DNA from: an uncultured Lachnospiraceae bacterium
GTDB taxonomy: Bacteria; Bacillota; Clostridia; Lachnospirales; Lachnospiraceae
Direction: 5' to 3'
Assembly (NCBI GenBank): GCA_947575805.1
Contig: CANPOY010000006.1
Span: 1 to 64,000, forward strand
DNA: 64,000 nucleotides
Below the pieces are notes generated by a model, which searched no databases, had not been told where the DNA came from, and saw only the letters and a list, made by a program, of their open reading frames with translations. A program made the position numbers and the translations under genes. Positions 8,761-17,712 of the stretch are shown here, piece after piece (within the stretch, counting starts at the first letter, position 1; every line of letters starts with the position of its first letter).

Positions 8761-10968
8761 ATGGAAACGGTCAATGGATATGTGGATCACATTATTTTCC
8801 AGAACAGTGAGAACGGCTATACGGTTATGAGTCTGATGGCAGAGGGTGAAGAAATAACCTGTGTCGGTATGTGCAAAGGCCTGACGCAGGGCGAAACGAT
8901 TTCTGCCCTGGGAGATTATGTGGATCACCCGGTTTACGGGAAGCAGTTCAAGATGAACAGCTTTCGGACAGTGGCACCCAGAGACAGCGCGGGTATGGAG
9001 CGCTACCTGGGCTCGGGGGCAGTAAAGGGCGTGGGGGCAGCATTGGCCGCCAGAATCGTGAAGAAATTCGGTGATGACACTTTTCGCATCATAGAGGAGG
9101 AGCCGGAGCGTCTGGCGGAAATTAAGGGGATCAGTCAGCGCAAGGCCCAGGAAATTGCCATGCAGATGGAAGAAAAAAAGGATTTGCGGGATGCCCTGGT
9201 CTATCTGCAGCAGTATGGTATATCCAACGCTTTGGCCGTAAAGATTTATGATACCTATGGGATGGAGCTTTATGGAGTACTGAAGGAAAATCCCTACAGG
9301 CTGGCGGAAGACATATCCGGGGTGGGATTTCGGATGGCAGATGAACTGGCATCTAAAATAGGGATACATACGGATTCCGATTACCGGATGCGCAGCGGAG
9401 TTCTTTATGTACTGCTGCAGGCCGTGGGCGAGGGACATTGTTTTCTGCCTGCAGATGTGCTGCTTGAGCGGGCGCAGGCTTTGCTGCAGGTGGCGCAGGA
9501 AAATATACGCCCCCAGCTGGATAATCTGATGATGGACAAGAAGGTGGTCATAAAGGGGGACAGTGTTTTCGCGTCTTCTTATTATTACGCAGAGCTGGGT
9601 TGTGCACAAATGCTGAAGGAGATGAATGTTCCCATGGAAGAGGGAATTCCTGATGCAGCAGTGGAGAAGCGTCTGGAAAGGCTGGCGAAAGAGCTGAGTC
9701 TGGAATTGAACGAATTGCAGCTGAAAGCAGTAACGGAGTGTATCCGGAACGGATTGTTCGTTTTGTCCGGAGGACCGGGAACGGGCAAGACTACTACAAT
9801 CAATATGATTATCCGTTATTTCGAGGAGGAGGGGCTGGACATTTTTCTGGCTGCGCCTACAGGGCGCGCCGCCAAGCGAATGACGGAGGCAACCGGCTAT
9901 GAGGCCAGAACGATTCACCGTATGCTGGAGCTGAACAGTGCACTTTCCGACGAGGACAGCAGAAAGGTGCGGTTTGAGCGGAACGAGGAAAATCCGCTGG
10001 AAGCAGATATTATTATTATAGACGAGATGTCCATGGTGGATATTCAGCTGTTTCTGGCACTGCTGAAAGCCATTGTGCCGGGAACGAGGCTGATTCTGGT
10101 GGGAGATGTGAATCAATTGCCCAGCGTAGGACCCGGCCAGGTACTGCGGGATCTGATCGGGAGCGGAAGGTTTCCCATGGTGGAACTGGAGAAGATTTTC
10201 CGACAGGCGGAAGAAAGTGACATTGTCGTCAATGCACATAGAATCAACAATGGACAGCAGATTGCACTGGATAATAAATCCAGAGATTTTTTTATGCTGG
10301 AAAGAAATGATACAAATGTCATATACAAGCATATGATTCAGCTGATTCGGGATAAGCTCCCTAAATATGTGGGAGTGACGCCCTTTGATATACAGGTGCT
10401 GACGCCGATGCGGAAAGGCAGCCTGGGCTGTGAGACGCTGAACGGCATCTTACAGCAATATCTGAATCCTCCGGATACACAGAAAAGGGAGCATATTGCC
10501 GGATCCTGCGTTTACCGGGAGGGGGACAAGGTCATGCAGATCCGGAATAATTATCAGCTGGAGTGGGAGGTCGTCAGTAAGTACGGAATCCCCGTTGACA
10601 AGGGGATGGGAGTTTTCAACGGAGATATGGGCAGGATTCTTCAGATCAATGAGAACGCCGCCTGTCTGGTGGTGGAATACGATGAGCAGCGCAGGGTAAC
10701 ATACCCTTTTTCACTGCTGGAAGAGCTGGAGCTGTCTTATGCCATTACAGTCCATAAATCTCAGGGAAGCGAATATCCGGCGGTGATTCTGCCGCTGCTT
10801 GGCGGTGCCAGGGCGCTGATGAACAGGAACCTGCTGTATACGGCAATCACAAGAGCAAAGAGCTGCGTGACGATTCTGGGGAGCAGCGGAACAGTCCGCG
10901 GGATGATAGACAATACCAGCGAAAACAGGCGTTATACGGCGCTGTCCTCGCGGATCAGAGAACTGTAG
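8761..10968 (+). CDS. recD2: ATP-dependent RecD-like DNA helicase (RecD2)
   Basis: SF1B 5'-3' helicase of the RecBC-independent RecD2 family, involved in recombination and replication-fork repair. The 735 residues comprise an N-terminal OB-like region (GDYVDHPVYGKQF), helix-hairpin-helix repeats (GVGAALAARIVKKFG; LAEIKGISQRKAQEI), and the helicase core: Walker A GGPGTGKT at 337-344, Walker B DEMSMVD from D421, and the C-terminal AITVHKSQGSEYP and LLYTAITRAK motifs. ATG 8761 follows GTAGGAGCGG. It is first in a run leading directly into comFC, 11 bases apart. Confidence 0.96.
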   Translation: METVNGYVDHIIFQNSENGYTVMSLMAEGEEITCVGMCKGLTQGETISALGDYVDHPVYGKQFKMNSFRTVAPRDSAGMERYLGSGAVKGVGAALAARIVKKFGDDTFRIIEEEPERLAEIKGISQRKAQEIAMQMEEKKDLRDALVYLQQYGISNALAVKIYDTYGMELYGVLKENPYRLAEDISGVGFRMADELASKIGIHTDSDYRMRSGVLYVLLQAVGEGHCFLPADVLLERAQALLQVAQENIRPQLDNLMMDKKVVIKGDSVFASSYYYAELGCAQMLKEMNVPMEEGIPDAAVEKRLERLAKELSLELNELQLKAVTECIRNGLFVLSGGPGTGKTTTINMIIRYFEEEGLDIFLAAPTGRAAKRMTEATGYEARTIHRMLELNSALSDEDSRKVRFERNEENPLEADIIIIDEMSMVDIQLFLALLKAIVPGTRLILVGDVNQLPSVGPGQVLRDLIGSGRFPMVELEKIFRQAEESDIVVNAHRINNGQQIALDNKSRDFFMLERNDTNVIYKHMIQLIRDKLPKYVGVTPFDIQVLTPMRKGSLGCETLNGILQQYLNPPDTQKREHIAGSCVYREGDKVMQIRNNYQLEWEVVSKYGIPVDKGMGVFNGDMGRILQINENAACLVVEYDEQRRVTYPFSLLEELELSYAITVHKSQGSEYPAVILPLLGGARALMNRNLLYTAITRAKSCVTILGSSGTVRGMIDNTSENRRYTALSSRIREL

Positions 10969-10979
10969 GAAGGAATATT

Positions 10980-11711
10980 ATGGGAAATATAAGGCAAAAT
11001 ATGGGAGGGGTGAGAGACGGTATATTTCAGGCGGTATATCCCCGGCGCTGTCCTGTTTGTGACGGTATTGTCAGGCAGCGGGGGGAGAAGATCTGTCTGG
11101 AATGTATGGACAGGCTGAAGCTTCTGACGCCGCCCTGGTGTATGCGCTGCGGGAAGAAAGTAGAGGCGGGGGAGGAATTCTGTAATGACTGTCGGGAAAG
11201 GACCCACTCCTATGAGCGGGGGCGGGCTCTTTATGAATACGACAGCGCGGCGGAATCCATATACCGCTTCAAGTATGGGGGCCGAAGGGAATACGCGGAT
11301 TTTTTCGGAGAGCAGATTGCGGATTACCTGGGAAATTTTATCCGGGAGGTGCATCCGGACGGATTCGTCCCGATCCCGCTGCACAGGCGCAGAAGGGCCA
11401 GACGGGGATATAACCAGGCCGGACTGCTGGCAAAGGCGGTGGGGCAGCGGATGGGCATTCCTGTTTATGAGCATTTGCTGGTACGGGTGAGAGATACGGT
11501 GCCTCAGAAAAAATTAAATCGCCCGGAAAGGCAAAATAATTTGAAAAAGGCTTTTATTATGCCTGAAAATGATGTAAAATTAAAGACGATTCTAGTTTTC
11601 GATGACATTTATACCACCGGCGCTACAATTGACGAGGCGGCAAGAGCATTGAAGGCGGCCGGTGCAGAGAAGATATTTTTTGTCACTCTGGCCTGTGGAG
11701 CAGGTGTATAA
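10980..11711 (+). CDS. comFC: ComF family phosphoribosyltransferase-like protein
   Basis: Member of the ComFC/GntX family, needed for natural transformation in competent bacteria. The N-terminal zinc-ribbon cysteines are CPVC (near residues 22-25), CLEC and CMRC...CNDC; then comes the PRTase-like domain with LVFDDIYTTGAT, where the acidic pair is D208/D209. The 243-residue length is usual. In Bacillus subtilis comFC is followed by yvyF, and the same order is seen here, so the assignment is supported by context. The stop overlaps the first base of an alternative start of the next gene. Confidence 0.9.
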   Translation: MGNIRQNMGGVRDGIFQAVYPRRCPVCDGIVRQRGEKICLECMDRLKLLTPPWCMRCGKKVEAGEEFCNDCRERTHSYERGRALYEYDSAAESIYRFKYGGRREYADFFGEQIADYLGNFIREVHPDGFVPIPLHRRRRARRGYNQAGLLAKAVGQRMGIPVYEHLLVRVRDTVPQKKLNRPERQNNLKKAFIMPENDVKLKTILVFDDIYTTGATIDEAARALKAAGAEKIFFVTLACGAGV

Positions 11712-11740
11712 TGAATTTTGCCGCTAAAACGGAGGATACT

Positions 11741-12151
11741 ATGAATATTAAAAATTGCAGAGTCTGCGGACGAATCTACAACTATGTTTCCGGGCCTAAC
11801 ACCTGCCCGGCATGCCGTGAAAGCCTGGAGGCGAAGTTTCAGGAAGTCAAGGAATATATCCGCGAGCATAAGGGCGCGGGTATTGCCCAGGTTGCAGAAG
11901 CCTGTGAGGTGGATCCGGGACAGATCCGTCAGTGGCTGAGGGAGGACCGCCTTGAGGTTACGGAGGATTCCCCCCTGTACCTGACCTGTGAAACCTGCGG
12001 CGCCCCTATCCGCAGCGGTCGGTTTTGCGAAAAGTGCAAGAACAATGTAAGCAAGGATCTGTCGGATGTGCTGAAGGCGGGACGCCCCCAGCAGCCGACG
12101 CTTCAGAAGAAGAACAAAGAGGATGGCGCTAAGATGAGGTTCCTGAAATAG
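11741..12151 (+). CDS. yvyF: YvyF-like flagellar operon protein
   Basis: Small protein of 136 residues with two CxxC pairs at the N-terminus (CRVCGRIYN, CPACRES) and two near the C-terminus (CETCGAPI, CEKCKNN), flanking a winged-helix-like stretch (GIAQVAEACEVDPGQIRQWL). This matches the flagellar-operon family that includes YvyF, thought to act on flagellin expression in Bacillus. Position after comFC supports it. I place the start at 11741 rather than 11711 because GGAGG lies five bases before it. The C-terminus is Lys/Gln-rich and probably disordered. Confidence 0.8.
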   Translation: MNIKNCRVCGRIYNYVSGPNTCPACRESLEAKFQEVKEYIREHKGAGIAQVAEACEVDPGQIRQWLREDRLEVTEDSPLYLTCETCGAPIRSGRFCEKCKNNVSKDLSDVLKAGRPQQPTLQKKNKEDGAKMRFLK

Positions 12152-12161
12152 GAGGATTTTC

Positions 12162-12578
12162 ATGCTGAACGAGGAACGCGTAATATTGATGACGCAATTG
12201 GCGTCCTATGAATGCGGTGAGGGCAAAAAGAATGTCAGGATCGGCAATTATTTCCGCAGCGATTATATTGCCATCCAGATCCTGAAGTCCGTTATCAGCG
12301 GAACCGTCGCTTTCGGGATTATATTTGCGCTGTATATCTTTTATGACTTTGAGGTGTTTATGGAGGATCTGTATAAGATAGATCTGATCGCCTTTGCGAA
12401 GAATGTGCTGAAAAATTATGCCGTTTTTATTGTTGCATATGGCCTGCTTACGTACATTGTCTGCACGTATCGCTATGCAAAAGTCAAAAAGAGTCTGAAA
12501 TGTTATTATCATAATTTGAAAAAGCTTGGTTCCCTATACGGCGATGGGAGCGCACGGCGGCAGAACGCACGGCAGTAA
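12162..12578 (+). CDS. Unknown membrane protein, two predicted TM helices
   Basis: Not recognised. 138 residues with a polar N-terminus (about 40 residues), two hydrophobic segments (AFGIIFALYIFYDF and FIVAYGLLTYIVCTY), and a basic C-terminal tail (YRYAKVKKSLKCYYHNLKK). GGAGGATTTTC precedes the ATG at a good distance. It lies 10 bases after the YvyF-like gene and 31 bases before another membrane protein, in a run that ends with the cdaA operon. Both the spacing and the codon use match the neighbours, so it is a real gene. No catalytic motif is visible. Confidence 0.75.
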   Translation: MLNEERVILMTQLASYECGEGKKNVRIGNYFRSDYIAIQILKSVISGTVAFGIIFALYIFYDFEVFMEDLYKIDLIAFAKNVLKNYAVFIVAYGLLTYIVCTYRYAKVKKSLKCYYHNLKKLGSLYGDGSARRQNARQ

Positions 12579-12609
12579 TTGCCGAGATGGAACCGGCTGG
12601 AGGAAGTAA

Positions 12610-13710
12610 ATGACTGGATTGTTGGAAATAAGGGAAAGAGTAAAGGCGATTTACAGCAGGTATGAGGTGTTTATCCTGCCGGTAATAAAGTTTTTATTTG
12701 CGCTTATCGTGCTGAATATGTTAAACGGCAAATTGGGCTATATGACAAAGCTAAACAATATTGCCATTGTTCTGATCGTGTCACTGATGTGCTCTTTCCT
12801 GCCCACTGGCTGTATCGTAATGTTTGGGGCGGTGTTCAGCATACTTCATATGTATGCGCTGTCTTTGGAAGCGGCCGTGGTGGGGCTGTGCATGTATCTT
12901 ATTATGTTTTTGCTGTTTTTTCGATTCAGCCCCAGGGATTCGCTGCTTGTATTGGTGACGCCGATGCTCTGTGCGCTGAAGATACCCTATGTGATCCCCA
13001 TTGTGGCAGGACTGCTTTGCACCCCGGTCTCTGCCGTATCGGTGGGCTGTGGTGTGGCGGTTCATTATCTGTTCCAGACAGTGACTGCAAGTGCGCCGGC
13101 CCTTGGCACTATGGAAGATTCCGAGATAACGGCAAAGCTGAGGCTGATTATTGACGGAATCGTAAAAAACAAAGAGATGCTGGTAGTAATTGCCGCTTTT
13201 GCAATTACGATCATGGTGGTGTACCTGATCCGGCGGATGCCTATTGACCATGTATGGACTATCGCGATGGTTGCAGGTGTTATGACCAATATTGTAATCC
13301 TGCTGGTGGGAGACCTGATTTACGATATAAGCATTTCCATTGTGGGGGCGCTTCTGGGATCTGTTCTGGCTCTGGCGGTGGCAAAGGTGATAGAGTTTTT
13401 CCGTTTCTGCGTGGACTACAGCCGAACCGAGAAGGTGCAGTTTGAGGATGACGAATATTATTATTATGTCAAGGCGGTTCCAAAGATGACGGTTGCGGCC
13501 CCGGCCAAGACCGTAAAGAGAATTAATGCTACACAGCGGCACAGGACAATTGACCGTAATATGGCTGCGGAAAGGGTTTATGAAAGCAGATCCGGCGGTT
13601 CTTCCCGAAGGACAAGAGGAGATTACAGAGGCGGAAAAAGCGTTACGGTGGGAAATGTGGATTTGGACATGGAAGATCCGGGAAATGAAGATTACGAGGA
13701 ATTGTTCTAA
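12610..13710 (+). CDS. Unknown multi-pass membrane protein with charged tail
   Basis: Not recognised. 366 residues. From about residue 20 to 270 there are roughly eight to ten hydrophobic segments, e.g. FLFALIVLNML, AIVLIVSLMCSF, LCMYLIMFLLFFRFS, VVIAAFAITIMVVYLI and ISIVGALLGSVLALAVAKVIEF. The last about 90 residues are soluble and basic/acidic (VKRINATQRHRTIDRN; RSGGSSRRTRGDYRGGK; an acidic end). The gene is preceded by TGGAGGAAGTAA and followed by cdaA after 31 bases. Its place next to cdaA hints at a role at the cell envelope, but nothing in the sequence shows a reaction. Confidence 0.8.
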   Translation: MTGLLEIRERVKAIYSRYEVFILPVIKFLFALIVLNMLNGKLGYMTKLNNIAIVLIVSLMCSFLPTGCIVMFGAVFSILHMYALSLEAAVVGLCMYLIMFLLFFRFSPRDSLLVLVTPMLCALKIPYVIPIVAGLLCTPVSAVSVGCGVAVHYLFQTVTASAPALGTMEDSEITAKLRLIIDGIVKNKEMLVVIAAFAITIMVVYLIRRMPIDHVWTIAMVAGVMTNIVILLVGDLIYDISISIVGALLGSVLALAVAKVIEFFRFCVDYSRTEKVQFEDDEYYYYVKAVPKMTVAAPAKTVKRINATQRHRTIDRNMAAERVYESRSGGSSRRTRGDYRGGKSVTVGNVDLDMEDPGNEDYEELF

Positions 13711-13741
13711 TATTATCAAGATAAAGTGAGACATATGGCAG

Positions 13742-14644
13742 ATGCAGTGGGTTGATACATTAGTTGATTATGCAAAAGATTTCAGCAGATACCGGACGAC
13801 GATCAAGGCAGGAGATATTCTGGAAATACTTATTATCGCCTGTCTGATGTACTATATTTTGGCCTGGATGAAAACAACCAGGGCCTGGCAGCTGATGAAA
13901 GGGCTCATTGTGATCTGCATGGTGCTGGTTCTGGCGTATATTATGGACATGAGCACCATACTCTGGCTGGCGCAGAACCTGCTGAGCTTTGCGGTGATTG
14001 CTATTGTGGTGGTGATGCAGCCTGAACTCAGGCATGCCCTGGAGGAGCTGGGCAAAAAGAATTTCCTGCCGTCCGGTGTTTTTTCGGATGCTTTAAAGCG
14101 GGAACAGGAGTTATTCTCGGAGAAGACCATCAGCGAGATCGTCAAAGGATGTTTTGAGATGGGCAGGGCAAAAACCGGCGCGCTGATCGTAATTGAACAG
14201 AACGAGTCTCTGAGGGATTATGAGCGGACCGGTATCGAGGTGGACGGTATCGTCACAAGCCAGCTGCTTATCAATATATTCGAGCACAACACTCCGCTTC
14301 ATGACGGAGCTGTTATTGTGCGCGGCAACAGAATTACTTCTGCCACCTGCTATCTGCCGTTGTCTGACAATCTGGATCTGAGCAAGGAACTGGGAACCAG
14401 GCACAGGGCAGGCGTTGGCGTCTCCGAGGCCACCGACTCCCTGACCGTTATTGTCTCGGAGGAAACGGGGAAGGTGAGTGTGGCCTACGAGGGGCGGCTG
14501 GAGAGAGGATTAAATGCCGACGAACTGAAGACCAGGCTGCAGCAGATTTTAAACCGGCAGGAAGAGGAAAGGTCAAAGGGCAGGGAAAAGCGTACCAGAA
14601 AGGGGAAGGGCAAGGCGAAGAATGAAAAAGAAAATATTTCATAA
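13742..14644 (+). CDS. cdaA: Membrane-bound diadenylate cyclase CdaA
   Basis: Makes the second messenger c-di-AMP from two ATP. Three N-terminal membrane helices (ILEILIIACLMYYILAWM; MKGLIVICMVLVLAYIM; LLSFAVIAIVVVMQPEL) are followed by the DAC domain with the catalytic DGA at 188-190 and RHR at 220-222. Length is 300 residues. The Lys/Arg-rich C-terminus overlaps the start of cdaR by 23 bases, and glmM follows, the classical cdaA-cdaR-glmM operon in which the two partners regulate the cyclase. Only a weak AAAGTGAG lies upstream of the start. Confidence 0.96.
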   Translation: MQWVDTLVDYAKDFSRYRTTIKAGDILEILIIACLMYYILAWMKTTRAWQLMKGLIVICMVLVLAYIMDMSTILWLAQNLLSFAVIAIVVVMQPELRHALEELGKKNFLPSGVFSDALKREQELFSEKTISEIVKGCFEMGRAKTGALIVIEQNESLRDYERTGIEVDGIVTSQLLINIFEHNTPLHDGAVIVRGNRITSATCYLPLSDNLDLSKELGTRHRAGVGVSEATDSLTVIVSEETGKVSVAYEGRLERGLNADELKTRLQQILNRQEEERSKGREKRTRKGKGKAKNEKENIS

Positions 14645-15917
14645 CTGGGGTCTGAAGCTGGCGTCCCTGTTTCTGGCCGTTTTGCTTTGGTTTCTGGCCA
14701 TACAGATAAACGATCCCCCGGAGACGGTCACTTTTTCCGGAGTTACCGTCAAGCTGACGAATACAGAGCTTTTGGAGCAGGAAAATAAGGTATACGAGAT
14801 ATTGGAGAATTCCAACGTGGTGCGGGTGACCATCCGTGCGCCTCGAAGCATCACAAAGGATATCAGGGCCACTGACATTGTGGCGGTGGCGGATGTGAGC
14901 AAGCTGACGGACATTAATACCATTGCCATATCATATAGTATTCAGGGGGTTTCAGCCGCCAGGTATGATACCATAAAGGGAGACCACGACACGGTGCGGC
15001 TCAATGTAGAGGAAAAGGTCAGCAAAGTGATCCGGCTGCAGAGCCAGGTAACAGGCGAGGTGGCGGAAGGGTATCAGGTGATGAATTCGGTTGCTAATCT
15101 GAACCGCATTCAGGTTACGGGTCCCGAATCGGCAGTGGAAAAGATAAATTATGCACTGGCGGAGGTGGATGTCAGCGGTGCCAGCAGCAACCTGTCCCTG
15201 AATGTGAAGCCCAAGCTCTATGATGTGGACGGCAATCTGCTGGATTTGCCCAGCGTTGTAATGGATGTTGATTATGCTTATATGTCGGTGGAGGTACTGG
15301 CAGTAAAGGAAGTTCCCGTGGTGTTGAATGTGACGGGCGAACCCGCGGAGGGATACCTGGCTACGGGTAAGGTGGAAAGTAATATGGAGACCGTGCGGAT
15401 AGCGGGAACTGCATCGGCGCTTTCCGGCGTGAACAGTATTTCTATTCCGGCGGAGGAGCTTGATATATCCGGAGCCGAGGGCAATGTGGTGAATACCCTG
15501 AACATCAGGGACTACCTGAAGGAAAACATCAGGCTCGCGGACAGCAGCTTCAACGGGCGTATGACGGTAACCGTCTATGTGGAGCCTGTTGCGGACAGGA
15601 CGTATGTCCTTGGAATGAACGATTTTGAGCTTATCAACATACCGGAGGGCTATGAGGCAGAGCTGGTAGAGCCGGACGGTGGTTATCAGCTGACGTTTTC
15701 CGGACTGGAGGAATATGTTTCGGCAGTGCCTCAGGGAAGCATCAAAGGGCAGGTGGATCTTGGAGCATGGCTTGCGGAAGAGGCGCTGGAGGAAGCGGAG
15801 GAAGGAGATTATAATATCCCGATAACGCTTACTCTGCCGGAGGAATTGTTCAGGGAGATTTCCGTGGAACGGGAGATAACGGTAACAGTAAGACTTATGA
15901 AATTGGAGGAGATTTAA
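14622..15917 (+). CDS. cdaR: CdaA regulatory protein CdaR (YbbR domains)
   Basis: Extracytoplasmic regulator of the diadenylate cyclase. After a short basic start, one membrane anchor (LASLFLAVLLWFLAIQI, near residues 12-28) is followed by about 400 residues of YbbR-type beta-rich repeats; their recurring VTG or VTI signals (e.g. VVRVTIRAPRS; QVTGEVAEGYQVM; VTGEPAEGYLATG) are visible. The start lies inside the end of cdaA, which suggests translational coupling. It is followed by glmM two bases after the stop. Length 431 residues is in the family range. Confidence 0.92.
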   Translation: MKKKIFHNWGLKLASLFLAVLLWFLAIQINDPPETVTFSGVTVKLTNTELLEQENKVYEILENSNVVRVTIRAPRSITKDIRATDIVAVADVSKLTDINTIAISYSIQGVSAARYDTIKGDHDTVRLNVEEKVSKVIRLQSQVTGEVAEGYQVMNSVANLNRIQVTGPESAVEKINYALAEVDVSGASSNLSLNVKPKLYDVDGNLLDLPSVVMDVDYAYMSVEVLAVKEVPVVLNVTGEPAEGYLATGKVESNMETVRIAGTASALSGVNSISIPAEELDISGAEGNVVNTLNIRDYLKENIRLADSSFNGRMTVTVYVEPVADRTYVLGMNDFELINIPEGYEAELVEPDGGYQLTFSGLEEYVSAVPQGSIKGQVDLGAWLAEEALEEAEEGDYNIPITLTLPEELFREISVEREITVTVRLMKLEEI

Positions 15918-15919
15918 AC

Positions 15920-17269
15920 ATGGCCAGATTGTTTGGAACGGACGGCGTCAGAGGCGTCGCAAATGAGGACTTGACTCCGCTGTTTGCTATGCAGCTTGGG
16001 CAGGCAGGGGCATATGTACTTTCAAAGGAGAAGGAGCATAAGCCTACTATTATGGTAGGCTGTGACACCAGGATTTCAGGAGATATGCTTGCCAACGCAC
16101 TGATGGCGGGAGCCTGCTCCGTGGGGGCAAACTGTGTCTTTGTGGGCGTGATTCCCACGCCGGCGGTGGCATATCTGACGCAGAAGTACAGGGCGGATGC
16201 GGGTGTTGTCATTTCTGCATCCCATAACCCGGTAGAGTTTAACGGCATCAAATTTTTTGACGGCAATGGATATAAGCTGCCTGACGAACTGGAGGATGAG
16301 ATCGAGGCGCTGATCCGGGGAAACCTGCAGGACATAAAGTTTCCGGTAGGGCTTGGCGTGGGAAAGGTAAAATATCGGACGGACGCCAGGGAAGAATACA
16401 TAAACCACTCCATCAGGTCGGTTCCCGTGAACCTGAGCGGATTGAAGATTGTAGTGGACTGTGCGGAAGGAGCTGCCTACTATACGTCCGTGGAAGCACT
16501 GAAGGAGTTGGGAGGCATTATTGTGGCGATCCACAATAATCCGGATGGGACAAATATTAATTCCAACTGCGGCTCTACACATATGGAGGAGCTGCAAGCC
16601 AGAGTGGTCTATGAAAAGGCGAATATCGGTCTTGCTTTTGACGGAGATGCCGACAGGCTGATGGCGGTGGATGAGAACGGTAATGTGGTGAACGGAGACC
16701 AGATCATGGCGATCGTGGGAAATCACATGAAAAGTCAGGGAAAGCTGAAGAAGGACACCATTGTTGCCACAGTGATGAGCAATCTTGGCTTTTTCCTGAT
16801 GGCTCAGAAGAACGGGCTGACTATAGAGCAGACTAAGGTGGGCGACCGCTATGTCATGGAGCGTATGAAGGAGATTGGGGCAAGTCTTGGCGGAGAGCAG
16901 TCCGGGCACATTATCTTTCTGGACGAAAATACAACGGGAGACGGTCTTTTAAGTGCCCTGCATCTGCTGCAGGTCATGGTGGAAACAGGCAGGACTCTTT
17001 CCGATCTCGCGTGTATTATGGAGATGCTTCCCCAGGCGCTTGTCAACGCCAAGGTGGCAGACCACAAGAAGGAAAAGTATCTGGATTATCCCCGTGTCGC
17101 CGAGGCGATCCGCACTCTGGAGACAAAGTTTGCAGGCGAAGGCCGTGTATTGATCCGTCCTTCCGGGACGGAGCCGCTGGTGCGTGTGATGATAGAAGGG
17201 AAGGACCAGGACGTAATCAGGGAGGAAGCGGAAAAATTGGCAAACCTGATCCAGGATGTCATGTTTTGA
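15920..17269 (+). CDS. glmM: Phosphoglucosamine mutase
   Basis: Interconverts glucosamine-6-phosphate and glucosamine-1-phosphate, the entry to UDP-GlcNAc and peptidoglycan. It begins with the typical RLFGTDGVRG. The phosphorylated serine is Ser101 in SASHNP; the metal loop is FDGDADR, the sugar loop GGEQSGH, and the phosphate-binding C-terminus RPSGTEPLVRVM. 449 residues is normal. TTGGAGGAG precedes the ATG. As the third gene of the cdaA operon it also fits the known physical contact of GlmM with CdaA in other Firmicutes. Confidence 0.97.
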   Translation: MARLFGTDGVRGVANEDLTPLFAMQLGQAGAYVLSKEKEHKPTIMVGCDTRISGDMLANALMAGACSVGANCVFVGVIPTPAVAYLTQKYRADAGVVISASHNPVEFNGIKFFDGNGYKLPDELEDEIEALIRGNLQDIKFPVGLGVGKVKYRTDAREEYINHSIRSVPVNLSGLKIVVDCAEGAAYYTSVEALKELGGIIVAIHNNPDGTNINSNCGSTHMEELQARVVYEKANIGLAFDGDADRLMAVDENGNVVNGDQIMAIVGNHMKSQGKLKKDTIVATVMSNLGFFLMAQKNGLTIEQTKVGDRYVMERMKEIGASLGGEQSGHIIFLDENTTGDGLLSALHLLQVMVETGRTLSDLACIMEMLPQALVNAKVADHKKEKYLDYPRVAEAIRTLETKFAGEGRVLIRPSGTEPLVRVMIEGKDQDVIREEAEKLANLIQDVMF

Positions 17270-17294
17270 CCGAAACGGCCGGCCGAAAAAGCAC

Positions 17295-17323
17295 TTGTGA
17301 TTAGCAATTTTTCATGCTAGAAT
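17295..17323 (+). promoter_or_regulatory. Promoter of ptsH
   Basis: TTGTGA (17295-17300) and TAGAAT (17318-17323) are separated by 17 bases, and the -10 is extended by TGC. The transcription start should lie near 17330, about 44 bases before the ATG. Confidence 0.75.
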
Positions 17324-17373
17324 AGGAATAAGAGAAGGATGCTGTAGGACAGCAGAAATTGGAGGGAAGCAAA

Positions 17374-17637
17374 ATGGTAAGTCAGAAGGTAGTTATCAAA
17401 AATCCTACAGGCTTGCATCTCAGACCAGCGGGCATTTTGTGTAAGGAAGCAATGCAGTTCAAATCCTTGATTACGTTTACGTTCAGAGAGAATACTGCGA
17501 ATGCGAAAAGTGTGTTGAGCGTATTAGGGGCATGTGTAAAGTGTGGTGACGAGATCGAGTTTGTATGTGAGGGCGAGGATGAGCAGGAAGCATTGAAGAC
17601 ACTGGTTCAAGCGGTGGAGAACGGATTAGGAGAATAG
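17374..17637 (+). CDS. ptsH: Phosphocarrier protein HPr
   Basis: Carries phosphate from enzyme I to the sugar-specific EII proteins of the phosphotransferase system. With the start at 17374 (GGAGGGAAG just upstream) it has 87 residues and reads MVSQKVVIKNPTGLHLRPAG, placing the phosphorylated His at position 15. Ser46, the HPr-kinase site used in Firmicutes for carbon catabolite control, is present in AKSVLSVL. An in-frame ATG at 17359 lacks a ribosome site. It is a single-gene unit with its own promoter and terminator; enzyme I is not adjacent. Crh is unlikely because His15 is present. Confidence 0.95.
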   Translation: MVSQKVVIKNPTGLHLRPAGILCKEAMQFKSLITFTFRENTANAKSVLSVLGACVKCGDEIEFVCEGEDEQEALKTLVQAVENGLGE

Positions 17638-17650
17638 GTAAAAAATTTAA

Positions 17651-17678
17651 GGGCGGTGCGAAATGCGCCGCCCATTTT
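17651..17678. terminator. Bidirectional terminator between convergent genes
   Basis: GGGCGGTGC (17651-17659) pairs with GCGCCGCCC (17665-17673) through a five-base loop with one G:U pair. T-rich sequence follows on the + strand, and an A-rich flank upstream gives a T tract on the - strand. It sits between ptsH and the convergent lipoprotein gene and can serve both. Confidence 0.75.
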
Positions 17679-17712
17679 GCATGTTGTGTGTCCGTTACAC
17701 GGCGATATACTG

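Noticed and set aside
8239..10332. Very long open frame (about 697 codons) on the minus strand opposite flgJ-like and recD2
   Set aside because: It is antisense to two clear genes, spans their terminator and promoter gap, and its translation is His/Gln/Leu-rich without any motif. It is a codon-bias shadow.
12781..13734. Minus-strand open frame opposite the membrane protein at 12610
   Set aside because: The His/Gln/Arg-rich translation mirrors the hydrophobic codons of the sense gene; there is no ribosome site.
17269..17292. Palindrome CGGCCGGCCG after glmM as a terminator
   Set aside because: It is followed by A residues, not T, and has almost no loop.
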